Both the position numbers and the translations under genes were made by a program. From positions 1 through 34,519 of the IMG/VR virus record IMGVR_UViG_3300036403_000041: DNA of 34,519 nucleotides. One strand, written 5' to 3'. This document shows positions 14,113 to 21,561 of this stretch, piece after piece (within the stretch, counting starts at the first letter, position 1; each line of letters starts with the position of its first letter). Origin of the DNA: a virus. The notes beneath the pieces were generated by a model, which saw only the letters and a program-made list of their open reading frames with translations, did no database searches and was not told where the DNA came from.

Positions 14113-15689
14113 TGGATGAGTCGCCAATCCTGGACGCGAGCGGTAAGCCGTTCCTCAAGAAGTCCATGCTGCAAGAGGTGATCCAGGCCACTACAACCGG
14201 CGTTCACCAGGCCTGGGGCGTTGACTCGGTATCGTCCTCGCTCGACCCGGCGCGCCTGCGCACCATCCTGCAGAACGCTGCTACCGGCGACATCCTGGAG
14301 TACCTGGTACTCGCCGAAGAGATGGAAGAGAAAGACCTGCACTACGCCTCGGTGTTGGGCACCCGTAAGCGCGCTGTCGCTGGCGTTCCGGTCAGTGTTG
14401 AGGCCGGTGGCGAGGATACCCGCGCGGAGGAAATCGCCGACGCCGTGCGCAAGCTGGTCGAGGCCCCGGAGTTTTCCGACTTGGTGAGCGATCTGCTCGA
14501 TGGTTTGGGTAAAGGCTTTTCGGCTGTTGAGCCAGACTGGGAGCTCAAAGGCGAGCAGCTGTGGCCGGTGAAGTACGATCACCGCGACCCGCGCTGGTTC
14601 CAGTTCGACAAGCTGACCGGCCGTAAGCTGCTGATCCGTGAGGAAGCCGGCGAAGGTCGCGAGATTCCGCCCGGCCGGATGATTGTTCATATCCCCAAGT
14701 TGAAGTCGGGCCTGCCGATCCGTGGCGGTTTGGCGCGCCTGGTGGCCGTGTCTTATATGTGCAAGGCGTTCAGCCTCAAGGACTGGATGCGCTATGCCGA
14801 ACTGTACGGCCAGCCAATGCGTATTGGCCGCTATGGTCCTGGAGCCAAGCCGGACGATATTGCTGTTCTGCGCCGGGCGGTTGCGCAGCTGGCGGCTGAT
14901 GCTGCGGCCATCCTGCCCAAGGACATGCTGATCGAGTTCCAGAAGATCGCCGACTCAACAGGCGGTGCCGAACTGTTCGCGCGCCTGGCCGAGTGGCTGG
15001 ACAGGCAAGTCAGCAAGGCCGTACTCGGCCAGACCATGACCACCGACGATGGGTCGAGCCAGAGCCAGGCCACCGTGCATAACGATGTGCGCCTCGACAT
15101 TCTCAAGGCCGACGCCAAGCAGTTGGCCGCTACGATCAACCGCGACCTGGTGCGCGTGTTCGTCGATTACAACTTCGGCCCACAGCAAAACTACCCGAGC
15201 GTTGCATTCCAGGTTACTGAGCCTGAGGACTTGAAGGCCCTGGCCGATGCCCTGACGCCGTTTATTGATCGCGGCCTGCAAGTCGAGCAGTCAGCAATTC
15301 TGGAGCGGTTCGGCCTATCCGCCCCGGCCGAGGGCGCGCAGTTGCTCAAGCCAACAGGCCAGCAGCCAGTTGCCGGGCCGGCCCTCAATACTGAGCAACG
15401 TTGCAGCTGTCCGGGGTGCGGTGGCCACCGCCAGGCACTCAACCAGGAACATAAGCCCCGCGACAGTCTGGACACGCTGGTTGATGAAGCCGCCGCCGAC
15501 TGGGTGCCCGTGATGCGGCCGATGCTCGATCCGGTGTTGCAGTTGGCGAAGGACTCCGACGACTTCGATACCTTCCGGGCTGGCCTGGCCGGTTTGCTTG
15601 AACAGATGGACGATAGCGTCTTGATTGAGCAGCTCGCCCGCGCAGCTTTCAAGGCGCGCGGCCAAGGCGATGCAGGCGACGCGCTGTGA
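14112..15689 (+). CDS. Portal protein (DUF935, Mu gp29-like)
   Basis: A 525-residue protein forming the dodecameric DNA entry ring. It carries the DUF935 portal features: ARLRTILQNAATGDILEYLV near the N-terminus, HYASVLGTRKRAVAGVPVSV, the stem and clip region around KDWMRYAELYGQPMRIGRYG, and AVLGQTMTTDDGSSQSQA. Length is near Mu gp29 (512). An unusual Cys/Gly-rich patch (CSCPGCGGHR, about residue 432) lies in the C-terminal region. The stop overlaps the F-like gene start (GTGA). Confidence 0.94.
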   Translation: MDESPILDASGKPFLKKSMLQEVIQATTTGVHQAWGVDSVSSSLDPARLRTILQNAATGDILEYLVLAEEMEEKDLHYASVLGTRKRAVAGVPVSVEAGGEDTRAEEIADAVRKLVEAPEFSDLVSDLLDGLGKGFSAVEPDWELKGEQLWPVKYDHRDPRWFQFDKLTGRKLLIREEAGEGREIPPGRMIVHIPKLKSGLPIRGGLARLVAVSYMCKAFSLKDWMRYAELYGQPMRIGRYGPGAKPDDIAVLRRAVAQLAADAAAILPKDMLIEFQKIADSTGGAELFARLAEWLDRQVSKAVLGQTMTTDDGSSQSQATVHNDVRLDILKADAKQLAATINRDLVRVFVDYNFGPQQNYPSVAFQVTEPEDLKALADALTPFIDRGLQVEQSAILERFGLSAPAEGAQLLKPTGQQPVAGPALNTEQRCSCPGCGGHRQALNQEHKPRDSLDTLVDEAAADWVPVMRPMLDPVLQLAKDSDDFDTFRAGLAGLLEQMDDSVLIEQLARAAFKARGQGDAGDAL

Positions 15690-16474
15690 CTGGCCCAACC
15701 ACGGAGCATGTGCCCGTACCAGTGCCAAAGGACGCGCTGGAGTACTTCCGCGCCAAGGGCATCAAGGTTGGCTTTGATCACCGCGACGTGTGGGCCGAGG
15801 AACACGCCACATCCTGGACGGTGGCCAAGGCCATGCGCCTGGACATCCTGGAAGCGATCCGCTCGCACGTCGATGAAATGATCGAGTCAGGCCAGACCTT
15901 TGCCCAGTTCAAGCGCGAGTTGCAGCCGCTCCTGGAGAAGTTGGGGTGGTGGGGGCGTGGCGAGCTGCTCGATCCGCTGAGCGGCGAAACCCGCGAGGTG
16001 CAGCTGGGCAGCCCGCGACGCCTGCGCACCATCTATGACGTAAACCTGCGCCAGGCTCATGCGGCCGGCCAGTGGCAGCGCATAGAGCGCACTAGGGCGA
16101 CACAACCCTATTTGGTGTACCAGCTTGGGCCAAGCCGTGAACACCGGCCAGAGCATGTGGGCTGGGCTGGCATCATCCTGCCCGCTGACCACCCTTGGTG
16201 GCAATCGCACTTTCCACCCAACGGCTGGGGCTGTAAGTGCTGGGTGCGCCAGATCAGCAAGCGCGAGGCCGAGCGACTGACCGCAACGGGCCAGTACATG
16301 ACCGAAGCACCCGACCTGGGCATGCAGGAGTACATCAACCAGCGCACTGGCCAGGTGGTCAGCGTGCCCAAGGGCATCGAACCTGGCTGGGACTACAACC
16401 CCGGAGCCGTTTCCAGGAAGGCCAGAGCGCAGCAACTCCTGGAAGAGAAACAGCCAGAAACTGACACCGCCTAA
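15686..16474 (+). CDS. F: Head morphogenesis protein, Mu F-like minor head protein
   Basis: A 262-residue protein with the Phage_Mu_F domain. A helical N-terminal half (ALEYFRAKGIKVGFDHRDVW, MIESGQTFAQFKRELQPLLE) is followed by the conserved core IYDVNLRQAHAAGQWQR and the Cys-containing PPNGWGCKCWVRQISKREAE. It is shorter than Mu F by more than a hundred residues but contains the full core. It ends late operon I. It starts at GTG in a GTGA overlap with the portal gene, indicating translational coupling. Confidence 0.92.
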   Translation: MTGPTTEHVPVPVPKDALEYFRAKGIKVGFDHRDVWAEEHATSWTVAKAMRLDILEAIRSHVDEMIESGQTFAQFKRELQPLLEKLGWWGRGELLDPLSGETREVQLGSPRRLRTIYDVNLRQAHAAGQWQRIERTRATQPYLVYQLGPSREHRPEHVGWAGIILPADHPWWQSHFPPNGWGCKCWVRQISKREAERLTATGQYMTEAPDLGMQEYINQRTGQVVSVPKGIEPGWDYNPGAVSRKARAQQLLEEKQPETDTA

Positions 16475-16643
16475 AACGCCGCCTAAGCGGTTCTCAGCGA
16501 CTAAGGGCCACCATGGTATAGGGCGTATGCTGTTTTACGTTTCTAACGGGGGTCTAACGCGCTATAAATTGATTTGATTAGACGCTCACACGCGATTTCC
16601 GCATGATGCACGCCAATTTTTCAGTTTGGGCAAGGACGCTAGG
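16475..16643 (+). promoter_or_regulatory. Intergenic region with candidate cargo promoter
   Basis: This gap is more AT-rich than its surroundings. It has a short hairpin GCCGC-CTAA-GCGGT just after the F stop codon. A tandem TCTAACG pair (16542-16548, 16553-16559) is spaced one helical turn apart, followed by TATAAA at 16563-16568, a possible -10 box. No good -35 box is seen, so the promoter may need an activator. No tRNA or other RNA is recognised. Confidence 0.35.
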
Positions 16644-17579
16644 ATGGTCGATGAGATGGGACAACACTTTAGATTTCACCTTGTGTATGACGGCCCGGCG
16701 CTTGAAGAACATCGTATGGATGTCAGGGCGTTGGCTCCTGCGTTGCTGGCCATGGGAGACCTGGTAGAGCGTGCCAACCTCATTTTGAACGGTGAGCAAG
16801 TCAAGGTATCGGTCGACGTGCACGCGTCGTTTAAGTCTGGTTCCTTTGGGATCGACATGGATCTGGCACAAAGCCTTTGGCAGAAAGTGCTTGATCTAGC
16901 AGGAAGCCATCCGGCAGCCACCATGGCAACCATCTGTGGCTTGCTTGGATTATCTGCAAAAGATGCCGTGGTCGGCGTGATTCAGGTGATCCGTTGGCTG
17001 CGCGGGCGCGGCGTAACCCGTATCGAACCGCTGGAAAACGGTCTAGTTCGCCTGTTCGTCGATAACGATTACCTTGATACCGAGGAGCGTGTGGTCAAGC
17101 TGGTACAAGACTACAAGCTGCGCAAAGCACTTGAGGGCGTTATTGCCGACCCGCTTGAGCGTGAAGGCATCACGTCAGTCAGCACTGTGGAAGACAAGAA
17201 AGTCGCCGTCCACATCGAGCGCCAGGAGTCGGGGTATTTCAGAGCGCCAGCTCCGCAAGACGAAGCGCTGAGCGAAGATACTTACACCGCAAGCCTGCAG
17301 GTGCTCAACTTGGCATTCCAGGATGGAAACAAGTGGCGATTCACTGAAGGTGGCGGCAGCACCTTCCATGCAGTTGTTCTCGATGAAGCGTTTCTAAAGC
17401 GCGTGCAGCTCAACCAGGAGCAGTTCTCTAAGGACGATATTATCCGGGCAACCGTTCGACGCATCCAGAAAGTTACCAAGGATGGCTTGAGGGCAGACTA
17501 TGAGGTGCTCCAAGTACTAGAACATCGCAGCGCGACGCCAAAAGTGCAGCTCAAGATGAGCTTCGGCCCCGAAGCTTAG
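16644..17579 (+). CDS. Unknown accessory protein with a hydrophobic central segment
   Basis: A 311-residue protein in the block that interrupts the late operon. The N-terminal part (residues about 6-75) begins FRFHLVYDGPALEEHRMDVR. A hydrophobic, helical stretch (about residues 90-120, AATMATICGLLGLSAKDAVV) could be a membrane or packing helix. A C-terminal beta-rich domain follows (WRFTEGGGSTFHAVVLDEAF, DGLRADYEVLQVLEHR). AAGGA precedes the ATG at 16644; a TTG at 16626 and an ATG at 16656 are alternatives. It resembles widespread uncharacterised proteins found on mobile elements, but I cannot name the family with confidence. A defence or membrane role is a guess. Confidence 0.75.
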   Translation: MVDEMGQHFRFHLVYDGPALEEHRMDVRALAPALLAMGDLVERANLILNGEQVKVSVDVHASFKSGSFGIDMDLAQSLWQKVLDLAGSHPAATMATICGLLGLSAKDAVVGVIQVIRWLRGRGVTRIEPLENGLVRLFVDNDYLDTEERVVKLVQDYKLRKALEGVIADPLEREGITSVSTVEDKKVAVHIERQESGYFRAPAPQDEALSEDTYTASLQVLNLAFQDGNKWRFTEGGGSTFHAVVLDEAFLKRVQLNQEQFSKDDIIRATVRRIQKVTKDGLRADYEVLQVLEHRSATPKVQLKMSFGPEA

Positions 17580-17583
17580 CGAG

Positions 17584-17640
17584 TTACTGACACTCGCCCT
17601 CTAATCCAGCCTCTGCAACGCCGCTGACTATTGCGGCCTC
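17584..17640 (+). promoter_or_regulatory. Late leader module, copy B (start codon lost)
   Basis: The second copy of the 53-bp module: TACTGACAC at 17585, TAATCC at 17602-17607, and hairpin GCCGC-N8-GCGGC at 17620-17637. At the position where copies A and C have ATG, this copy has CTC (17638), followed by AAC as in the others. That frame stays open for about 50 codons to a TAA at 17791, which suggests a decayed former gene start. Confidence 0.6.
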
Positions 17641-17803
17641 AACACCACTTCAAACGAAAAGGGCCGACCGGCCAAGGTGTACCACCACCTCAACCGGCCG
17701 CCAAACCCGCAGAACCAGCCTGCAAGCCCAGCTAAGGCCCTCGCCTCGTCGACGAAGCGCGGGCAAATTAACACTGTTTACATATACAGTTAAAGGCTTG
17801 CTT
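17641..17803. other. Intergenic remnant between module B and dam
   Basis: No convincing gene is present. A frame without an ATG runs from 17638 to 17793. A weak hairpin AGGTG-TACCAC-CACCT lies at 17674-17689, and the LexA box follows at its right end. The region may be the residue of a deleted late gene that once followed module B. Confidence 0.45.
17774..17789. promoter_or_regulatory. LexA (SOS) box upstream of the Dam gene
   Basis: CTGT-N8-ACAG, the consensus LexA operator of gammaproteobacteria including Pseudomonas, in an AT-rich setting with flanking A and T that extend the dyad. It ends 15 bases before the dam start codon, so bound LexA would block transcription or initiation there. 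DNA damage, which also inactivates the phage repressor, would then turn on dam. Confidence 0.75.
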
Positions 17804-18607
17804 ATGACTTCCCCGATTATTCCCTGGATGGGCGGCAAACGACGCCTGGCAGACCGCTTGATCCCATTGTTCCCTCCTCACGAATGCTACGTCGAAGTTT
17901 TTGCAGGGGGCGCAGCCTTGTTCTTTATGCGTCCCCAGCCTGCTCCGGTTGAAGTACTCAACGACATCAACGGCGACCTGGTGAGCCTTTATCGGGTGGT
18001 GCAGAACCACCTGGAAGAGTTTGTCCGTCAGTTCAAGTGGGCCCTGTCTTCACGCCAGCTTTTTGAGTGGCAGAAGATAACCAGGCCAGAAACGTTGACC
18101 GATATTCAGAGAGCCGCAAGGTTTTTCTACCTACAGCACCATGCCTTCGGCGGTAAGGTAAGCGGGCAGAACTTCGGCACAGCCACCACCGGCCCAGCTA
18201 TCAACCTGATGCGTATCGAAGAGAACCTGTCGGCCGCCTGGCAGCGGCTGGCAGGCACGTATGTGGAGAACCTGCCCTGGCTTGACTGCGCCGAGCGCTA
18301 CGACAGGCCGCATACCTTTCTCTACATGGACCCGCCGTACTGGCAGACCGAAGGCTACGGCGTAGACTTCCCGTTCACAGAGTACGAGCGCATGGCCGAC
18401 TTTATGCGGCGTTGCAAAGGTAAGGTGATGGTCAGCATCAACGATCACCCCGATATTCGCCGGGCTTTCGCAGGCTTCTATATGCGAGAACTCGACATCA
18501 GCTACAGCGTGGGCAACCAGCGCAATGGAAAGTCGGAGAGGTCAGGCGAACTGGTGATTATGAATTGGGAACCGAGTAGCCTCGGGGGATTATTTGACGG
18601 AGTGTAG
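17804..18607 (+). CDS. dam: DNA adenine-N6 methyltransferase (Dam type)
   Basis: A 267-residue orphan methyltransferase of the D12/Dam class that transfers a methyl group from S-adenosylmethionine to adenine. The motifs are PWMGGKRRL (residues 7-15), SAM-binding VEVFAGG (30-36) and catalytic DPPY (176-179). The C-terminal part includes SERSGELVIMNW. No restriction enzyme gene is adjacent, so it probably protects phage DNA or affects regulation. It is the first gene after the LexA box, and the gene at 18617 follows with a 9-base gap. GATC specificity is likely but not provable from sequence alone. Confidence 0.92.
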   Translation: MTSPIIPWMGGKRRLADRLIPLFPPHECYVEVFAGGAALFFMRPQPAPVEVLNDINGDLVSLYRVVQNHLEEFVRQFKWALSSRQLFEWQKITRPETLTDIQRAARFFYLQHHAFGGKVSGQNFGTATTGPAINLMRIEENLSAAWQRLAGTYVENLPWLDCAERYDRPHTFLYMDPPYWQTEGYGVDFPFTEYERMADFMRRCKGKVMVSINDHPDIRRAFAGFYMRELDISYSVGNQRNGKSERSGELVIMNWEPSSLGGLFDGV

Positions 18608-18616
18608 GGAGGCAGC

Positions 18617-19582
18617 ATGTCGATTCTGAAGAACGCTAGCGAATCAATTCAGGTGGGGATGGAGGATTATCATGATGATGACCCTCGACGTGTGCTTTCG
18701 GCTATTCGCAACCTTTACGCTGGCATCCTGCTGCTTTTCAAGTACAAACTCCAATTGCTCAGCCCTGAAGGGTCAGATGAAGCACTGCTAAAAACCAAAG
18801 TACTCCCCTCAAGTGATCCTGAGTCCGGGGAGGTATCTTGGGTTGGGCGGGGCAAAAAAACAGTCGATGTCCGCGACATTATCGAACGCCTGCAATCGCT
18901 AGGCGTTAAGGATGTGGACTTCAAACTGCTTACCCAATTACAGAATATCCGCAATGACATCGAGCATTACTACAGCCCTCTCCCCGTAGAACGCATGAAG
19001 GAAGCTGTTGCAAACGCACTTCACTTGATTGTCCAGTTCTGCAAGCCACATCTGGACGAGGAGCCTGTAGGTATCCTAGGGCAGGAGTGTTGGGAACAAA
19101 TGCTTGAGGTTGCAACGGTTTATGACGCCGAACTGAAAACGTGCTTAGCCAATCTTGAGGCAGTTGAATGGCCATTTCAGGAGGTCAGGAATGCTGTTCC
19201 CTACATGAGATGCCCGGTGTGTGAGTCTCAACTCATAAAAGTGACTGACCTTAAGGCAATTAATCATTTGATTCGGTTCAGTTGCAGCAGTTGTCACCAG
19301 GAGTCTCACTACACCGATGTTGTCGGGCCAGCCGCTTCTGAGTACATGGACGGCATAACTCACTGGAGCATGAGGAAGGGCGGAGAGCCCATGAATCAGG
19401 AGTGCCCGGAGTGTGAACATGCCGCTTTTTTAATGGCTGAAGAGCAATGCGTCGCTTGTTTCTTTGAGTTTGATGAGACTCATTGCAAATGGTGTGAAGA
19501 GCGATTAACCCATGAGGAGCGCCTCGATGGAGATGTCTGCGGATACTGCCAATACAGACACGACAAGATAATGGCCGAATAG
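18617..19582 (+). CDS. HEPN-like protein with three zinc ribbons
   Basis: A 321-residue protein with a strong GGGAGG site. The N-terminal helical region ends in RNDIEH (Arg112-His117), the R-x4-H signature of HEPN domains, many of which are RNases in defence and toxin systems. Three Cys4 zinc ribbons follow: Cys199/202 with 223/226, Cys263/266 with 278/281, and Cys290/293 with 308/311. Zinc ribbons could recognise RNA, DNA or ribosomes. It is probably co-transcribed with dam and lies just before late leader module C. The sequence looks less GC-rich than the phage core. A role as exclusion or anti-phage RNase is inference; the HEPN call rests on one motif and its helical context. Confidence 0.7.
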   Translation: MSILKNASESIQVGMEDYHDDDPRRVLSAIRNLYAGILLLFKYKLQLLSPEGSDEALLKTKVLPSSDPESGEVSWVGRGKKTVDVRDIIERLQSLGVKDVDFKLLTQLQNIRNDIEHYYSPLPVERMKEAVANALHLIVQFCKPHLDEEPVGILGQECWEQMLEVATVYDAELKTCLANLEAVEWPFQEVRNAVPYMRCPVCESQLIKVTDLKAINHLIRFSCSSCHQESHYTDVVGPAASEYMDGITHWSMRKGGEPMNQECPECEHAAFLMAEEQCVACFFEFDETHCKWCEERLTHEERLDGDVCGYCQYRHDKIMAE

Positions 19583-19639
19583 CTACTGACACCCGTCCTC
19601 TAATCCTGCCCCCGTCATGCCGCCGAAACTGGCGGCATG
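19583..19639 (+). promoter_or_regulatory. Late leader module, copy C
   Basis: The third copy: TACTGACAC at 19584, CTAATCC before 19607, and hairpin TGCCGCC/GGCGGCA immediately before the ATG at 19637. The distance from TACTGACAC to the start codon is 53 bases, the same as in copy A. It opens late operon II. Copies B and C are direct repeats 2.0 kb apart that bracket the dam/HEPN cassette. Confidence 0.65.
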
Positions 19640-20629
19640 AACACACAAAACGCCCCACACAATCGCACCACCTCCACGGCCCTCTGCTTTGAGCTGAGCG
19701 CTGATGTTCCTGAATGGGTTGAGGTGCTTCCGCCTGGCCCGTCCGTGGTTGGACGCGATAGCCGCACCTGGTCGTATGACCCGGCTGAAGTCATGGCCAA
19801 CACCCTGGCGCACAGTAAGGGTGCTGACCTGCCGTTTGACTACCTGCATGCCACTGAGCTGAAAGCCCCACTGGGCGAGGACGCCCCGGCATCCGGCTGG
19901 GCGCGGGAGTACCGGGTAAACGAGCGCGGCGCGCTTGAAGCCCGCGTGGAATGGACGGCCAAGGCCCGTAACTCCATCAGCGAACGCGAATACCGCTACC
20001 TGTCGCCCGTTTTCACCTATGACGACACCGGGCGCATTCACCGCTTCTCCAGTTTCGGCCTGACGAACAAGCCGAATCTGTTGATTAAGGCGCTCAACGC
20101 CGAACAAGTCCAATCAATGGAGAAACTCCCGATGCTCTCAGAAGCCATCCGGGCAGCCCTTGGCTTGCCTGAAAACGCCACGGAGGAACAAGCCGTGGCG
20201 GCAATTCAAGCGCTGACCGACGCAAAAGAAACAGCGTTGAACAGCGAGAAAACCCCGTCCCTGCAAATGTACGTGCCGCGTGGCGACTACAACGCCCTGG
20301 AGCAGCGCGCCCAGAACGCTGAGCAGGCCCTGGCCCAGCGCGACAAGGATCAGTTGGCGACCGCCATCAACAACGAGATCGACGCCGCGCTCAAGGCCGG
20401 AAAGATCACCCCAGCCACCAAGGCTTACCACGTCGCAGCCTGCCAGGAAAAAGGCGGTTTGGAGCGCTTCCGCGAGTTCGTGAAGGCCGCGCCGTCCGTT
20501 ACTGGTCAGGTGATCAGTGATGAGCTGCCGAAAACCACCACCGCTCTCAACTCCGAGCAACAGCAAGCTGCCCGGATGCTTGGCATGAGCGATGACCAGT
20601 ACATCAAACACACCGAAGGGGGCATCTAA
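19637..20629 (+). CDS. I: Prohead protease with C-terminal scaffold (Mu I/Z-like)
   Basis: A 330-residue protein. The N-terminal half (about residues 14-155) matches Mu-like prohead proteases: DLPFDYLHATELKAP, then EREYRYLSPVFTYDD and FSSFGLTNKPNLLIKALN. The C-terminal half is a charged, helical scaffold (LEQRAQNAEQALAQRDKDQL). In Mu the scaffold Z is also made alone from an internal start. Its first codons are homologous to those of the gene at 9859 because of the shared leader module. The stop overlaps the capsid start (TAATG). Confidence 0.92.
   Translation: MNTQNAPHNRTTSTALCFELSADVPEWVEVLPPGPSVVGRDSRTWSYDPAEVMANTLAHSKGADLPFDYLHATELKAPLGEDAPASGWAREYRVNERGALEARVEWTAKARNSISEREYRYLSPVFTYDDTGRIHRFSSFGLTNKPNLLIKALNAEQVQSMEKLPMLSEAIRAALGLPENATEEQAVAAIQALTDAKETALNSEKTPSLQMYVPRGDYNALEQRAQNAEQALAQRDKDQLATAINNEIDAALKAGKITPATKAYHVAACQEKGGLERFREFVKAAPSVTGQVISDELPKTTTALNSEQQQAARMLGMSDDQYIKHTEGGI
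20132..20629 (+). CDS. Z: Putative internal start for scaffold protein (Mu Z-like)
   Basis: The in-frame ATG at 20132 is preceded by GGAG (20119-20122) at 9-base spacing. Translation from it would give 165 residues beginning MLSEAIRAALGLPENATEEQ, exactly the boundary between the protease and scaffold parts. This mirrors the known Mu I/Z overlap. The ATG at 20117 is a weaker alternative. Confidence 0.55.
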   Translation: MLSEAIRAALGLPENATEEQAVAAIQALTDAKETALNSEKTPSLQMYVPRGDYNALEQRAQNAEQALAQRDKDQLATAINNEIDAALKAGKITPATKAYHVAACQEKGGLERFREFVKAAPSVTGQVISDELPKTTTALNSEQQQAARMLGMSDDQYIKHTEGGI

Positions 20630-21546
20630 TGGCCGTCACTATCACCCCAGCACTGCTGGCCGCGCTGTTCAAAGGCTATCGCGCTGAGTACCAGAAGGCG
20701 CTTGATGCTGCCCTTCAAGAAACCCAGTGGAAGAAAGTCGCCACGCTGGTGCCAAGCGGCACGGCTGGGAATATCTACCCCTGGCTGGGCCAATTCCCTG
20801 GTCTGCGCGAATGGATCGGCGAGCGCCTGTTGAAGAACATGGCCGCCCATGGCTACACCATCGAAAACAAGAAGTACGAAGGCACCGTAACCATTGGCCG
20901 CACCTTGGTTGAGGACGACCAGGCTGGCGTATTCCTGCCGATGTTCAACGAAATGGGCCGCGCTGCTGCTTACCACCCCGAGTCCCTGGTCTTCGAACTG
21001 CTCAAGGCCGGCTTGACCACCGAGTGCTATGACGGCCAGAACTACTTCGACACCGAACACCCGGTGTACCCGAACGTCGATGGCACCGGTACTGCCGCGC
21101 TGGTCAGCAACTTGGATGTTCCAGGTAGTAACCCTGGCCCGACCTGGTTCCTGCTGGATACCTCGCGGGCAATTAAACCGCTCATCTTCCAGGAGCGCAC
21201 CAAGCCAGAAATCACCAGCAAGACCGATCCGAACAACAGCGACCACGTTTTCACACATGACGAATTCGTGCATGGCGTACGTTATCGCTGCAACGCGGGC
21301 TTTGGTTTCTGGCAGATGGCCTACGCCTCTCGCCAGCCGTTGACCGGTGAGTTCTACGGCAAGGCTCGCGCCGCGATGCAGAGCTTCGTTGCTGACGGTG
21401 GCCGTCCGATGAAGATCAAACCGACCCTGCTGGTGGTGCCGCCGCAACTGGAAGCCCAGGCCCGCAAGCTGCTGGTTAAGGACGAAAACGGCGGCAACGA
21501 ATGGGCCGGCACTGCCGAGCTGTTTGTATGCGACGAACTGGTCTAA
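20629..21546 (+). CDS. T: Major capsid protein (Mu T-like)
   Basis: A 305-residue coat protein of the Mu-like major head subunit family (HK97-type fold is known for the family). Typical segments are ALFKGYRAEYQKALD, YPWLGQFPGLREWIGERLLK, YEGTVTIGRTLVEDDQAGVF and YDGQNYFDTEHPV. The C-terminus (LLVVPPQLEAQARKLL) is also characteristic. Length equals that of Mu T (about 305). It follows the protease/scaffold gene with overlapping codons. Confidence 0.95.
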   Translation: MAVTITPALLAALFKGYRAEYQKALDAALQETQWKKVATLVPSGTAGNIYPWLGQFPGLREWIGERLLKNMAAHGYTIENKKYEGTVTIGRTLVEDDQAGVFLPMFNEMGRAAAYHPESLVFELLKAGLTTECYDGQNYFDTEHPVYPNVDGTGTAALVSNLDVPGSNPGPTWFLLDTSRAIKPLIFQERTKPEITSKTDPNNSDHVFTHDEFVHGVRYRCNAGFGFWQMAYASRQPLTGEFYGKARAAMQSFVADGGRPMKIKPTLLVVPPQLEAQARKLLVKDENGGNEWAGTAELFVCDELV

Positions 21547-21561
21547 CTGGGGAGCACCGCC

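Noticed and set aside
13036-14127. Long minus-strand open frame opposite the large terminase
   Set aside because: Shadow frame caused by codon bias; no motif and no ribosome site.
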